Of a DNA stretch of 8,127 bases, positions 1 through 6,453 are shown piece after piece (position 1 is the first letter of the stretch; each line of letters starts with the position of its first letter). Source of the stretch: Roseburia sp. (GTDB lineage: Bacteria > Bacillota > Clostridia > Lachnospirales > Lachnospiraceae); assembly GCA_017621905.1 (NCBI GenBank), contig JAGASC010000069.1:1-8127 (forward strand), read 5' to 3'. Below the pieces are notes generated by a model. That model was given only the letters and a program-made list of their open reading frames with translations. It did no database searches and had not been told where the DNA came from. The position numbers and the translations under genes are program-made.

Positions 1-533
1 AATGCCAAAACCTTGGAACGGTCCAGCTGGATAGTCTCGCTGGGTGCCAGATCATCTGCCAGAATGATGCTCTTTTCTTCCGATGTATTCACGGATTCTG
101 AGCCACCGGAGAGCACACGGATCACCCGCTCTGAAATATCCTTTACATCTGCTGCACGCTCTTTCATATAATCGTCATCCATGCCGGCAAACACTGCAGC
201 AAAGTTATCTCCCGTGGTGGCAACTGCATATTCTGCGTTTACCTGCTGGGTCTCAATAATATTGCGCACAGAATCACAGTAATCATCATCCTCAAGCATC
301 ATCTGATGCACTTCAAAAATCGCGGCATTTGTCTCGCCAACTTCTTTTACTGCCTTCTCATAGAGTGCGCCGAGCTGTTCCCCCGCCTCTGCTTTTGCAC
401 TTTCGAAACGCTTTATTTCCGCGTCCGTATTTTCCACGCGGACTCTGCGCACGACATTGCTTTCCTTTACCATTTCACGAATCGGTCCGATTGCAATTCC
501 GCCAAAGGCAACTTTTCCTTCTACGCAAATCAT
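1..533 (-). CDS. ptsI: Phosphoenolpyruvate-protein phosphotransferase (PTS Enzyme I), N-terminal part, cut by window edge
   Basis: Enzyme I is the cytoplasmic first step of the sugar phosphotransferase system: it takes phosphate from PEP onto a histidine and passes it to HPr. The visible 177 codons begin MICVEGKVAFGGIAIGPI, the usual Enzyme I opening strand with its GxAIGP pattern. A charged helical stretch follows (about residues 35-140, with EVHQMMLEDDDY near 75-85), matching the HPr-binding helical subdomain. The frame then re-enters the swivelling phosphohistidine domain with ILADDLAPSETIQLD near 160-174. The active-site histidine (GGxTSH region) would lie just past the left edge, so catalytic integrity cannot be judged. 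The start at 533 is preceded by GGAGG (541-545) with a 7-base gap; the ATG at 540-538 is followed at once by a stop. The gene lies 71 bases downstream of the queA-type stop and has its own promoter candidate. No ptsH is visible in the window. Confidence 0.93.
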   Translation of the reverse strand, partial: MICVEGKVAFGGIAIGPIREMVKESNVVRRVRVENTDAEIKRFESAKAEAGEQLGALYEKAVKEVGETNAAIFEVHQMMLEDDDYCDSVRNIIETQQVNAEYAVATTGDNFAAVFAGMDDDYMKERAADVKDISERVIRVLSGGSESVNTSEEKSIILADDLAPSETIQLDRSKVLA

Positions 534-577
534 ATTACATCCTCCATTTCTGCAAAAATAGTCACCAAATATCATTC

Positions 578-583
578 ATTATA
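578..583 (-). promoter_or_regulatory. Extended -10 promoter candidate for ptsI
   Basis: Read on the minus strand, this is a perfect TATAAT preceded by TGA, giving the extended -10 form TGnTATAAT. It lies about 45 bases upstream of the ptsI start and just downstream of the queA-type stop. The -35 region, 17 bases further upstream (around 601-606, GAATCA), matches the consensus poorly, which is common for extended -10 promoters. Transcription would begin near 571. This suggests ptsI can be expressed independently of the pheS operon. It rests on motif reading only. Confidence 0.6.
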
Positions 584-604
584 TCACAAATAAAGCGTTT
601 TGAT

Positions 605-1549
605 TCACAAAATTAACATTGCATCGCCAAAACTAAAAAATCTGTATTTTTCTTGTACTGCCACTTCGTAAGCATGAAGTACGTGTTCCCGGCCCGCCAG
701 TGCGGATACCAGCATCACAAGGGTAGATTCCGGCAGATGGAAATTTGTAATCAAAGCATCAATTACTTTAAACTGATAACCCGGATAGATAAAAATCTCC
801 GTCCAGCCACTGCTTTCCCGCAGGAATCCATTCTCATCTGCGGCAGCCTCCAGAGTCCTGGTGCTGGTAGTTCCAACCGCAATGACCCGATGTCCTTCCT
901 GCTTTGCGCGATTGATTTTATCAGCCTCTGCCTGTTCGATGCGGTAAAATTCGGAATGCATATGATGTTTTAAAACATCGTCCTCCTTTACCGGACGGAA
1001 GGTTCCTAGCCCTACGTGAAGGGTTACCTCGGCAATTTCCACGCCCATCTCCTTTACCTTGGTCAAAAGCTCCGGTGTAAAATGAAGTCCGGCCGTGGGT
1101 GCTGCTGCAGAACCGTCGTATTTTGCATATACGGTCTGGTAGCGGTTCTTATCCTTTAACTGATGCGTAATATAGGGCGGCAGGGGCATCTGGCCCAGTT
1201 GGTCTAATATTTCCTCAAAAATTCCTTCATAGTGAAACTGTATCAGACGATTGCCTTCCTCCACCACATCTATCACTTCTCCGGTAAGGATTCCCTCGCC
1301 AAAGCTGATTTTGGTTCCGATTTTACACTTCTTTCCAGGTTTTACCAGTGTCTCCCACACATCATTTTCCCTGCGTTTTAATAGTAAAACCTCAATTTTT
1401 GCCTCTGTTCCTTCTTTTGCACCATAAAGTCTGGCCGGGATTACCTTTGTGTTATTAATAACAAGGCAGTCACCGGGATGCAAATATTCTGTGATATCCC
1501 GAAATACCCTGTGCAGGATTTCGCCGGTGTTCTTATCCAGCACCATCAA
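605..1549 (-). other. queA: QueA-derived portion of the fusion, N-terminus missing
   Basis: QueA transfers and isomerises the ribosyl group of S-adenosylmethionine onto preQ1 at position 34 of tRNAs for Tyr, His, Asn and Asp, giving epoxyqueuosine. The part here (residues 790-1103 of the frame) starts [11 protein letters not shown]. It keeps [13 protein letters not shown] (820-832), PLPPYI (911-916), YQTVYA and [12 protein letters not shown] (926-946), [10 protein letters not shown] (967-976), HMHSEFY (985-991), [11 protein letters not shown] (1013-1023), TNFHLPEST (1057-1065) and the normal C-terminal FFSFGDAML. The usual first 28 or so residues (a DF...LPEELIAQ.P...SSSR-type segment) are missing. 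An ATG at 1544-1546 and a TTG at 1547-1549 stand at the join, but no convincing ribosome site precedes them, so separate translation is unlikely. queA is usually non-essential. Confidence 0.88.
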
Positions 1550-3916
1550 CACAAATGCATCCACAGATTCTGTGGTAAATGCCTCGTCCTTCGGAGTGAA
1601 TACCACAGTAAATGCCATACTCTTCTGATTTTCTGCAATCTGTGCTCCTTCGTAGATATCGAACAAAGTAATCTTGCTGATATATTTGCAGGCCTCTCGC
1701 ATGGTTGCTTCGATTTCGCCGCAGGTAATGTCCTTTTCTACTACAATAGCCAGGTCTCTCTGCTCCTCCGGGAATTTGGGCAGCGGAACAAAGACAGGCT
1801 TCTTACCATACCACTCGGATACCAGCTTCAAATCCATCTCTAAGAGATATACCGGAGTACGAAGGTCGCAGTCACCGGCGATATCATATGCAAGCTTTCC
1901 GAAATAACCGATTTCTACTCCGTTGCAGCTGATGCTTGCAGTCTGATATGGATGTAAAAACGTGTTGCCCGTATTTGCATAAGTGAAGGTCAGGTGTAAG
2001 GTCTCTGCAATCTTCTCTGCGATTCCCTTCATGGTAAAGAATGATTCCTTTTCACCGAAAATACCTACACAAAGCTTTGCTCTCTCATCCGGATACTCGG
2101 TGAGCGGAAGCTGGCCCGGTATAAATACATTACCGATTTCAAATAACCTTCCCTCTAAATTGCCTTTTTTCTGATTGCGGACAACGGCACCTATCATAGA
2201 CGCTGCCATTGTGGTTCTCATCAGGGACAATTCTTCGCTAATCGGATTCATAATACGGATTGCATGGCGTTCCGGGGCATCCTCAGGCAAACGGAGCAAA
2301 TCCAAATCGGATGGCGAGAAGAAGGAATAATGAATACACTCATATGCACCAACACTGCAAAGTGCATTCTTTAAACGCATTTCCGTCTTCTGCTTCAGAT
2401 TCTCACCGCCGATGGTAACCTTTGCGGATGGCATAAATGCCGGAACCACATGCTCATAGCCGTACATACGGATGACTTCCTCTGCAATATCCTGATAGCC
2501 TTCGATATCCTCGCGGTAAGCCGGAACCTGTAAAATCAGGTTATCGCCGTCAATCTTTGGTGCAAATGCAAGGTTGTTCATAATGCGAAGAATATCTTCA
2601 TTCGGGACTTCAATTCCTAAACATTTATTTACTCTGTCAATGCTTACAGTCAATTCCCTTGGTTCTACACTGTTACCGGAATTTACATCAATGTGCATAG
2701 AGGATACTTTTCCGCAGCCCAGCTCTTCGATGAGATGAAGTGCTCTCTTCATTCCCATTACGGTTGCATATTCATCCACGCCTTTTTCATAACGCGCACT
2801 GGAATCGGAACGCTTTCCAACGCTTCTTGATGTTCTTCTGATATTATCTCTTGCAAATTTTACTGCCTCGAATAATACGCCGCTTGTGGTCTCACGGATC
2901 TCGGAATTTAAGCCTCCCATAACACCTGCCAGGGCAACCGGTTTTACACCGTCACAGATTACCATGTTGGCATCTGTTAATGTCAATTCCTGCTCATCCA
3001 GAGTAACTATCTTTTCACCGTTTGCTGCACGGCGGACGTTAATTGCATTGCCCTCGATTGTGGTGCAGTCAAAAGCATGCATTGGCTGCCCAAGTTCTTT
3101 TAAAATATAGTTGGTAATATCAACAACATTGGAAATTGCATTGATTCCAACCAGCGCTAATCTGCGTTTCATCCAGGCCGGTGATTCTGCAATTTTTACA
3201 TCATGTACATAGTGTGCACTGTATCTCGGGCAGAGATCCGGACAATCTACAGTCACCTGGAAGCCTTCTAAGGCTGCATCGTCTTCCGTATAGCTTAAAT
3301 CCGGTGTTTTTAATTCTTTTTCTAACACTGCCGCGATTTCTCTGGCAATACCAAAAATACTCTGGCAGTCCGGACGATTTGCAGTAATGGAAATATCAAA
3401 AATCCAGTCATCCAATCCCAAGATTGGTTTTACATCTGCACCAACTTTGGCATCCTCCGGCAGAACAAGCAGTCCGTTATAACCTGCTCCCGGATACATA
3501 TCTTCGCTTACGCCCAACTCGACGCCGGAGCAAAGCATACCACAGGATTCATAGCCTCTTAATTTTCCTTTTCCAATGGTCATTACGCCTTCTACGGTCT
3601 TGTGATCTTTTGCAGTTGCATAAACCGTTGCTCCAACCAGTGCTGTGGGGAATTTGCCGCCGGCTGCCACGTTGTCTGCGCCACAGCAGATCTGGAAGGT
3701 TCCATGCTCTCCGCAGTCCACTTTACATACGTGCAAATGCGTATCCGGAATCGGCTCACACTCTAATACGTGTCCTACTACTACCTTACTGATGTCTTTT
3801 CCTACTTCATATAATTCTTCTACTTCGAATCCGCAGGAAAATAATTTTTCTTCTAATTCCTGTGGGGTGATGTCGATATCTACATATTCCTTCAACCAAC
3901 TTAATGGTGCTAACAT
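605..3916 (-). CDS. pheT-queA: PheT-QueA in-frame fusion: phenylalanyl-tRNA synthetase beta chain joined to tRNA preQ1 ribosyltransferase-isomerase
   Basis: A single open frame of 1103 codons. Residues 1-789 are PheT, the beta chain of the cytoplasmic alpha2-beta2 enzyme that charges tRNA-Phe. They comprise the N-terminal [14 protein letters not shown], an EMAP-type tRNA-binding OB fold (about 40-150), the B3/B4 editing region (about 210-385, with DITNY and [13 protein letters not shown]), B5 (about 415-490), the catalytic-like core (about 500-700) and an FDX-ACB domain from about 713. Residues 790-1103 are QueA. PheT normally runs about 800-810 residues and QueA about 340, so both lose sequence at the join. 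The start at 3916 fits the conserved PheT N-terminus. Its ribosome site is poor: AGAAAGG (3931-3937) is 14 bases away. pheS ends 37 bases upstream, in the same T-box operon. The frame is open throughout. A natural deletion or an assembly artefact could both explain it. Confidence 0.9.
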   Translation of the reverse strand: MLAPLSWLKEYVDIDITPQELEEKLFSCGFEVEELYEVGKDISKVVVGHVLECEPIPDTHLHVCKVDCGEHGTFQICCGADNVAAGGKFPTALVGATVYATAKDHKTVEGVMTIGKGKLRGYESCGMLCSGVELGVSEDMYPGAGYNGLLVLPEDAKVGADVKPILGLDDWIFDISITANRPDCQSIFGIAREIAAVLEKELKTPDLSYTEDDAALEGFQVTVDCPDLCPRYSAHYVHDVKIAESPAWMKRRLALVGINAISNVVDITNYILKELGQPMHAFDCTTIEGNAINVRRAANGEKIVTLDEQELTLTDANMVICDGVKPVALAGVMGGLNSEIRETTSGVLFEAVKFARDNIRRTSRSVGKRSDSSARYEKGVDEYATVMGMKRALHLIEELGCGKVSSMHIDVNSGNSVEPRELTVSIDRVNKCLGIEVPNEDILRIMNNLAFAPKIDGDNLILQVPAYREDIEGYQDIAEEVIRMYGYEHVVPAFMPSAKVTIGGENLKQKTEMRLKNALCSVGAYECIHYSFFSPSDLDLLRLPEDAPERHAIRIMNPISEELSLMRTTMAASMIGAVVRNQKKGNLEGRLFEIGNVFIPGQLPLTEYPDERAKLCVGIFGEKESFFTMKGIAEKIAETLHLTFTYANTGNTFLHPYQTASISCNGVEIGYFGKLAYDIAGDCDLRTPVYLLEMDLKLVSEWYGKKPVFVPLPKFPEEQRDLAIVVEKDITCGEIEATMREACKYISKITLFDIYEGAQIAENQKSMAFTVVFTPKDEAFTTESVDAFVLMVLDKNTGEILHRVFRDITEYLHPGDCLVINNTKVIPARLYGAKEGTEAKIEVLLLKRRENDVWETLVKPGKKCKIGTKISFGEGILTGEVIDVVEEGNRLIQFHYEGIFEEILDQLGQMPLPPYITHQLKDKNRYQTVYAKYDGSAAAPTAGLHFTPELLTKVKEMGVEIAEVTLHVGLGTFRPVKEDDVLKHHMHSEFYRIEQAEADKINRAKQEGHRVIAVGTTSTRTLEAAADENGFLRESSGWTEIFIYPGYQFKVIDALITNFHLPESTLVMLVSALAGREHVLHAYEVAVQEKYRFFSFGDAMLIL
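1550..3916 (-). other. pheT: PheT-derived portion of the fusion, C-terminus truncated inside FDX-ACB
   Basis: This part encodes residues 1-789. Everything expected of a bacterial PheT is present up to the FDX-ACB (B8) domain, which starts near [16 protein letters not shown] (711-726) and continues through LFDIYEG (751-757) to [10 protein letters not shown] (780-789). In intact homologues this last motif is followed by roughly 15-20 more residues: a helix and a final strand usually ending in LR. These are absent here. In known PheRS structures the B8 domain contacts the tRNA-Phe anticodon, so the loss would be expected to affect tRNA binding unless QueA sequence fills in structurally. pheT is normally essential, which makes the truncation notable. 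The domain boundaries are estimated from family knowledge. Confidence 0.85.
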
Positions 3917-3953
3917 ATTAATTTACCATACCTTTCTTTTTATCTGGTCATAT

Positions 3954-4979
3954 CTAGTCATTTAACTGTTTCAAGACGTTCAAGTCAGATTCAAATAATA
4001 ATTTAATATTATTGATACCATATTTTAACATTGCAGTACGCTCAATACCGATACCAAATGCAAATCCGCTATACTCGTCAGAATCAATACCACAATTTTC
4101 CAGCACCTTTTTGTTTACCACTCCGGCGCCTAAAATCTCAATCCAGCCGGTTCCCTTGCAAAGCTTACAGCCCTTGCCCCCGCATTCAAAACAGCTGCAG
4201 TCCACTTCTACGGAAGGCTCTGTAAACGGGAAGTAGGAAGGACGAAGACGTGTTTTTGTACCTTCTCCGTAAATCTTCTGTACAAAAACATCCAGCATAC
4301 CCTGCAGGTCACATAAAGTAATGCCCTTGTCCACCACCAGACCTTCCATCTGCGTGAACATTGGGGAATGAGTCGCATCATCATCGGAGCGGAATACCTT
4401 GCCCGGAGATAAAATCTTGATTGGCGGCTTTTTATTTTCCATCACATGAATCTGTCCTGCTGAGGTCTGCGTTCTCAGTAAGAATTCAGGAGATAAATAG
4501 AACGTATCCTGCATATCTCTCGCCGGATGATCCTGCGGTGTATTCAATGCTGTAAAATTATAGTAATCGGTTTCGATTTCGGTTCCTTCGTAGATCTCGA
4601 AGCCCATTCCGGCAAAAATATCGATAATCTGGTCGCGCACCATGGTGATCGGATGCAGATTGCCCCGCTCATAGGTCGCTGCCGGTAAAGAAATGTCAAT
4701 CTTCTCGGATTCATAACGCGCCTGCAATTCCTTGGCTTTCATCTTCACATCAAGTTCACCCAAAAAGTTAAGTGCCCATTCCTTTAACTCATTGACGCCT
4801 TTTCCGTAATCTGCTTTTTGGTCTGCCGGAATATTTTTCATCTCCCGCATCAGAAGACCGATTTTACCGGTTTTTCCGTCTAAAAATTTCTTTTTAAATT
4901 CATACACTTCTCTGGATGAATTTAATTCGTCTGCTCCCGCGATGATTTCCTGCCTGATTTGTTCTAAATTTGCGTTCAT
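3954..4979 (-). CDS. pheS: Phenylalanine-tRNA ligase alpha subunit
   Basis: PheS is the catalytic alpha chain of phenylalanyl-tRNA synthetase; it activates phenylalanine with ATP and transfers it to tRNA-Phe as an alpha2-beta2 enzyme with PheT. The 341-residue product has the normal bacterial length. It has an N-terminal helical coiled-coil arm (about 1-90) and then the three class II motifs. Motif 1 lies around 108-127 ([15 protein letters not shown]). Motif 2 lies around 193-215, with [18 protein letters not shown]. Motif 3 lies around 305-318 ([14 protein letters not shown]). The alanine of FAFG that shapes the phenylalanine pocket is present, as are [12 protein letters not shown] (151-162) and the family's Cys-rich segment at 261-274 before [11 protein letters not shown]. 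The start at 4979 is set by AAGGAG (4986-4991) six bases upstream. The gene sits directly behind a T-box leader and terminator, and 37 bases ahead of pheT. Nothing looks damaged. Confidence 0.97.
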   Translation of the reverse strand: MNANLEQIRQEIIAGADELNSSREVYEFKKKFLDGKTGKIGLLMREMKNIPADQKADYGKGVNELKEWALNFLGELDVKMKAKELQARYESEKIDISLPAATYERGNLHPITMVRDQIIDIFAGMGFEIYEGTEIETDYYNFTALNTPQDHPARDMQDTFYLSPEFLLRTQTSAGQIHVMENKKPPIKILSPGKVFRSDDDATHSPMFTQMEGLVVDKGITLCDLQGMLDVFVQKIYGEGTKTRLRPSYFPFTEPSVEVDCSCFECGGKGCKLCKGTGWIEILGAGVVNKKVLENCGIDSDEYSGFAFGIGIERTAMLKYGINNIKLLFESDLNVLKQLND

Positions 4980-5026
4980 CTTATTCTCCTTTATTTCTCT
5001 TTTATGTGTTACTCTGTTTCTGCAAC

Positions 5027-5072
5027 AAAAAAACGCGAAACAACTCGTCTTTAAGGGACGAAATATTCCGCG
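5027..5072 (-). terminator. Intrinsic terminator of the T-box leader
   Basis: On the minus strand, CGCGGAATATTTCGTC (5072-5057) can pair with GACGAGTTGTTTCGCG (5049-5034). This gives a 16-position stem with three G-U pairs and one T-T mismatch, a 7-base loop (CCTTAAA) and then seven T residues (5033-5027). The 5' arm uses the CGCG of the T-box sequence, so terminator and antiterminator exclude each other, as expected for a transcriptional T-box. It ends about 47 bases before the pheS start. Confidence 0.88.
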
Positions 5073-5320
5073 GTACCACCCTGATTCTTTTCAGCGTCTT
5101 ATGATGTTGTTGTCAGCATATGCTAAATCTTTCAGACACTTTTGAAAAGCACTTAAAATGCGTAACGTGCATAAAACGTCATCCGCTACTAACATTCACA
5201 GATGCGGCTCCTGTGCGAACTTCGATTCCTACCTTACCTTAAGCGGGCTTTCAGCCGGTGACCCACTCTCTCTGAAAAAAGTATAGTGCACTACTTTATT
5301 TTCCCTGTCCGGCATATATG
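5027..5320 (-). promoter_or_regulatory. T-box riboswitch (tRNA-Phe sensing leader) upstream of pheS
   Basis: This leader binds tRNA-Phe and lets transcription continue when the tRNA is uncharged. The conserved T-box AGGGTGGTACCGCGG is at 5082-5068. Its TGGT fits the ACCA end expected of tRNA-Phe, and AGGG can pair with CCCT (5057-5054) to form the antiterminator. Stem I spans about 5315-5202. It contains CAGAGAGAG (about 5274-5266), a distal loop region around CACCGGCTGAAAG, and GAAGTTCGCACAGGAGC near its 3' side. The TTC at 5219-5217 is the likely phenylalanine specifier codon. A stem III candidate pairs AGTGTCT (5140-5134) with AGACGCT (5099-5093). The T-box and terminator are certain by eye. 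The exact 5' end and the specifier register are inferred from family layout and from the gene controlled. Confidence 0.92.
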
Positions 5321-5323
5321 TTC

Positions 5324-5363
5324 CAGCCTTTCTATGGAAAATAACACATTCACAGCCTTTCTA
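5324..5363 (-). repeat. Short direct repeat upstream of the T-box
   Basis: The 11-mer TAGAAAGGCTG occurs twice, at 5363-5353 and 5334-5324, 29 bases apart start to start. Both copies are followed within a few bases by GAA and then an AT-rich stretch. One copy lies in the spacer of promoter P2, the other near its predicted transcription start. The role is unknown; a small local duplication or chance is possible. Confidence 0.5.
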
Positions 5364-5371
5364 CATGTCAA
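5341..5371 (-). promoter_or_regulatory. Candidate promoter P2 for the T-box/pheS operon
   Basis: A perfect -35 box TTGACA lies at 5371-5366. The best -10 candidate is TGTTAT at 5346-5341, a 4/6 match with a 19-base spacer, longer than ideal. Transcription would start near 5335, about 20 bases before stem I of the T-box, the expected distance for such leaders. The weak -10 keeps confidence modest. Confidence 0.4.
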
Positions 5372-5418
5372 TCATAGATTCACAAAGTGTGATTTCTATT
5401 GTTTTAAATCTAAATCGT

Positions 5419-5447
5419 ATTCTAGCACAGGATTTTTGAAACATCAA
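5419..5447 (-). promoter_or_regulatory. Candidate promoter P1 for the T-box/pheS operon
   Basis: TTGATG (5447-5442) and TAGAAT (5424-5419) are separated by exactly 17 bases, and the -10 is preceded by TGC, giving an extended -10. By motif match this is the better promoter in the gap. It would add roughly 95 untranslated bases before stem I. It lies about 57 bases beyond the yihY stop, so it would make pheS independent of the upstream genes. Confidence 0.5.
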
Positions 5448-5470
5448 GCATTTTTCAAATATTTTCTGAA

Positions 5471-5495
5471 AACCCGTTGTAACAGTGTAACGGTT
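5471..5495 (-). terminator. Weak intrinsic terminator candidate after the YihY-family gene
   Basis: AACCGTT (5495-5489) can pair with AACGGGTT (5478-5471), giving seven base pairs with one bulged G, a loop of about 10 bases and a tail with only two further T residues. It starts nine bases after the stop codon, where a terminator would be expected. The stem is short and the T tract poor, so termination may be partial or absent. Confidence 0.35.
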
Positions 5496-5503
5496 CGTAA
5501 CAG

Positions 5504-6379
5504 TTATTTTTCTGATTTTTCGCGCTCTTTCTGCTTTTTGTGTTTTCGTCGCTCCATCATTCTTTGAAAATATTCGTTGAATACCACGTTGATTTCTGCT
5601 GACATCATCATAATATACATACAAAAATACAGCCACAGCATCACCAATGCAATTGTGGTCAGACTTCCGTACATGGAAAAACCATTGAAATAATCCACGT
5701 ATACAGACAGACCAAAAGAAAATGCATACCATGCAACACTGCAGATCAGAGCTCCGGGCAGCTGGCTTTTTGGCGTAAGCTTCTTATTCGGCAATGCGGT
5801 AAAAATTACATCAAAGAAAAAGGTTAATATTGCCAGGAGAACAAGACCCTTAAATTCTACCAGCAATGCCACTGCATTCTCCAAAAAAGGAACATATTTG
5901 ATGGCTAAATCATGCAGAGAATTACCGAATACCAACACCAGCAAGGTAAATACGATAGCTACCATAAACACGACAGTATCAATGGCAGCCCAGAAACGCA
6001 GCACGAACCAGTTTCTGGTTTCTTCCAGGTTGTGAACGGAATTCAGACCATCTGTGATATACTGCACGCCTTTCGCCGCCGACCAGATTGCTGCAATGGC
6101 CGTTACCGAAATAATACCCATAGACCGGTTATAGACCTCATCTACAAGAGAAATCAGCAACGGCGCTACATATTGCGGCATCAAGCGGTCAATCAGCGTC
6201 AGAAGCATACTCTCCGTCACGGAAGTATACTGCAGCAGGGAGGAGAACACCATCAAAAAGGGAATGACAGAAAGTATAATAAAAAAGGCAGACTGCGCCG
6301 AGTAGGCATTTATTTTATCACGCTTACACTTGTCTAAAAAAGATACAATATTTCCAAAAATCTTCCAGACTCTTTTCAT
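5504..6379 (-). CDS. YihY/BrkB-family integral membrane protein
   Basis: A polytopic inner-membrane protein of the YihY/virulence factor BrkB family. The family was once mislabelled ribonuclease BN; its biochemical role is not settled. From the start chosen here the product has 291 residues and about six hydrophobic segments, near 25-49, 85-105, 128-152, 168-194, 209-230 and 239-262. The late segment YGSLTTIALVMLWLYFCMYI (237-256) followed by AEIN is the family signature. Also typical are the NAYSAQSAFFIILSVIPF stretch (24-41) and the AAIWSAAKGV stretch (95-104). The C-terminus is a highly charged cytosolic-looking tail (RRKHKKQKEREKSEK). An ATG 33 bases further upstream (6412) is in frame but lacks a ribosome site, whereas GGGAGG (6390-6385) sits five bases before the ATG at 6379. 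The gene follows the SpoIID-like gene by 71 bases without a clear promoter, so the two may be cotranscribed. Confidence 0.9.
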   Translation of the reverse strand: MKRVWKIFGNIVSFLDKCKRDKINAYSAQSAFFIILSVIPFLMVFSSLLQYTSVTESMLLTLIDRLMPQYVAPLLISLVDEVYNRSMGIISVTAIAAIWSAAKGVQYITDGLNSVHNLEETRNWFVLRFWAAIDTVVFMVAIVFTLLVLVFGNSLHDLAIKYVPFLENAVALLVEFKGLVLLAILTFFFDVIFTALPNKKLTPKSQLPGALICSVAWYAFSFGLSVYVDYFNGFSMYGSLTTIALVMLWLYFCMYIMMMSAEINVVFNEYFQRMMERRKHKKQKEREKSEK

Positions 6380-6384
6380 CTTTA

Positions 6385-6390
6385 CCTCCC
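6385..6390 (-). promoter_or_regulatory. Ribosome binding site deciding the YihY-family start
   Basis: GGGAGG lies five bases ahead of the ATG at 6379. The alternative in-frame ATG at 6412 follows an A-rich stretch with no purine-rich Shine-Dalgarno match. The shorter protein MKRVWKIF... is therefore preferred. Confidence 0.8.
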
Positions 6391-6428
6391 AGCACATCTT
6401 TTTATGATTCATTTTTTATTCCATTTAA

Positions 6429-6453
6429 TAACTGTTCAGTACCTTCACAGTTA
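6429..6453 (-). repeat. Inverted repeat at the stop codon of the SpoIID-like gene
   Basis: TAACTGT (6453-6447) and ACAGTTA (6435-6429) form a perfect 7-base inverted repeat around an 11-base loop, starting with the TAA stop codon. The following bases (TTAAATGG) are not a T tract, so it is not a convincing intrinsic terminator. It could stabilise the transcript end or be chance. Confidence 0.4.

Larger units (their letters stand above)
4980..5503 (-). other. Protein-free interval, 524 bases, between the YihY-family gene and pheS
   Basis: No convincing protein gene lies here on either strand. Reading with transcription, the interval holds the weak hairpin after yihY (5495-5471), promoter candidates P1 (5447-5419) and P2 (5371-5341), two copies of the 11-mer TAGAAAGGCTG (5363-5353 and 5334-5324), the T-box leader with its terminator (5320-5027) and the pheS ribosome site AAGGAG (4991-4986). 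It is essentially a regulatory region for the PheRS operon. Confidence 0.85.

Noticed and set aside
306..616. Two overlapping plus-strand open frames of about 95 codons opposite ptsI
   Set aside because: They are antisense to a clear Enzyme I sequence, have no ribosome site and show no recognisable protein features.
1544..1549. Internal ATG/TTG as an independent QueA start
   Set aside because: No convincing ribosome site lies 5-10 bases upstream, and the product would still lack the conserved QueA N-terminus.
3918..3929. Tiny open frame ATG GTA AAT TAA just before pheT
   Set aside because: It has three codons, and the purine-rich stretch is only one base upstream, too close to serve it. It is most likely chance.
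3424..3965. Plus-strand open frames of 106-122 codons opposite the pheT 5' region
   Set aside because: They are shadows of the well-conserved PheT frame; their composition (rich in Leu, Arg and Pro) is typical of antisense translation.
5285..5292. AGTGCACT palindrome as a regulator binding site
   Set aside because: It lies within the 5' half of T-box stem I and is better explained as part of that RNA structure.
5361..5732. Minus-strand 123-codon open frame overlapping the yihY 3' end
   Set aside because: It overlaps a clear membrane-protein gene in another frame and runs into the promoter region; no homology or ribosome site is evident.
6410..6412. Upstream ATG as the start of the YihY-family gene
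   Set aside because: No Shine-Dalgarno sequence precedes it, while GGGAGG lies at ideal spacing before the ATG at 6379.
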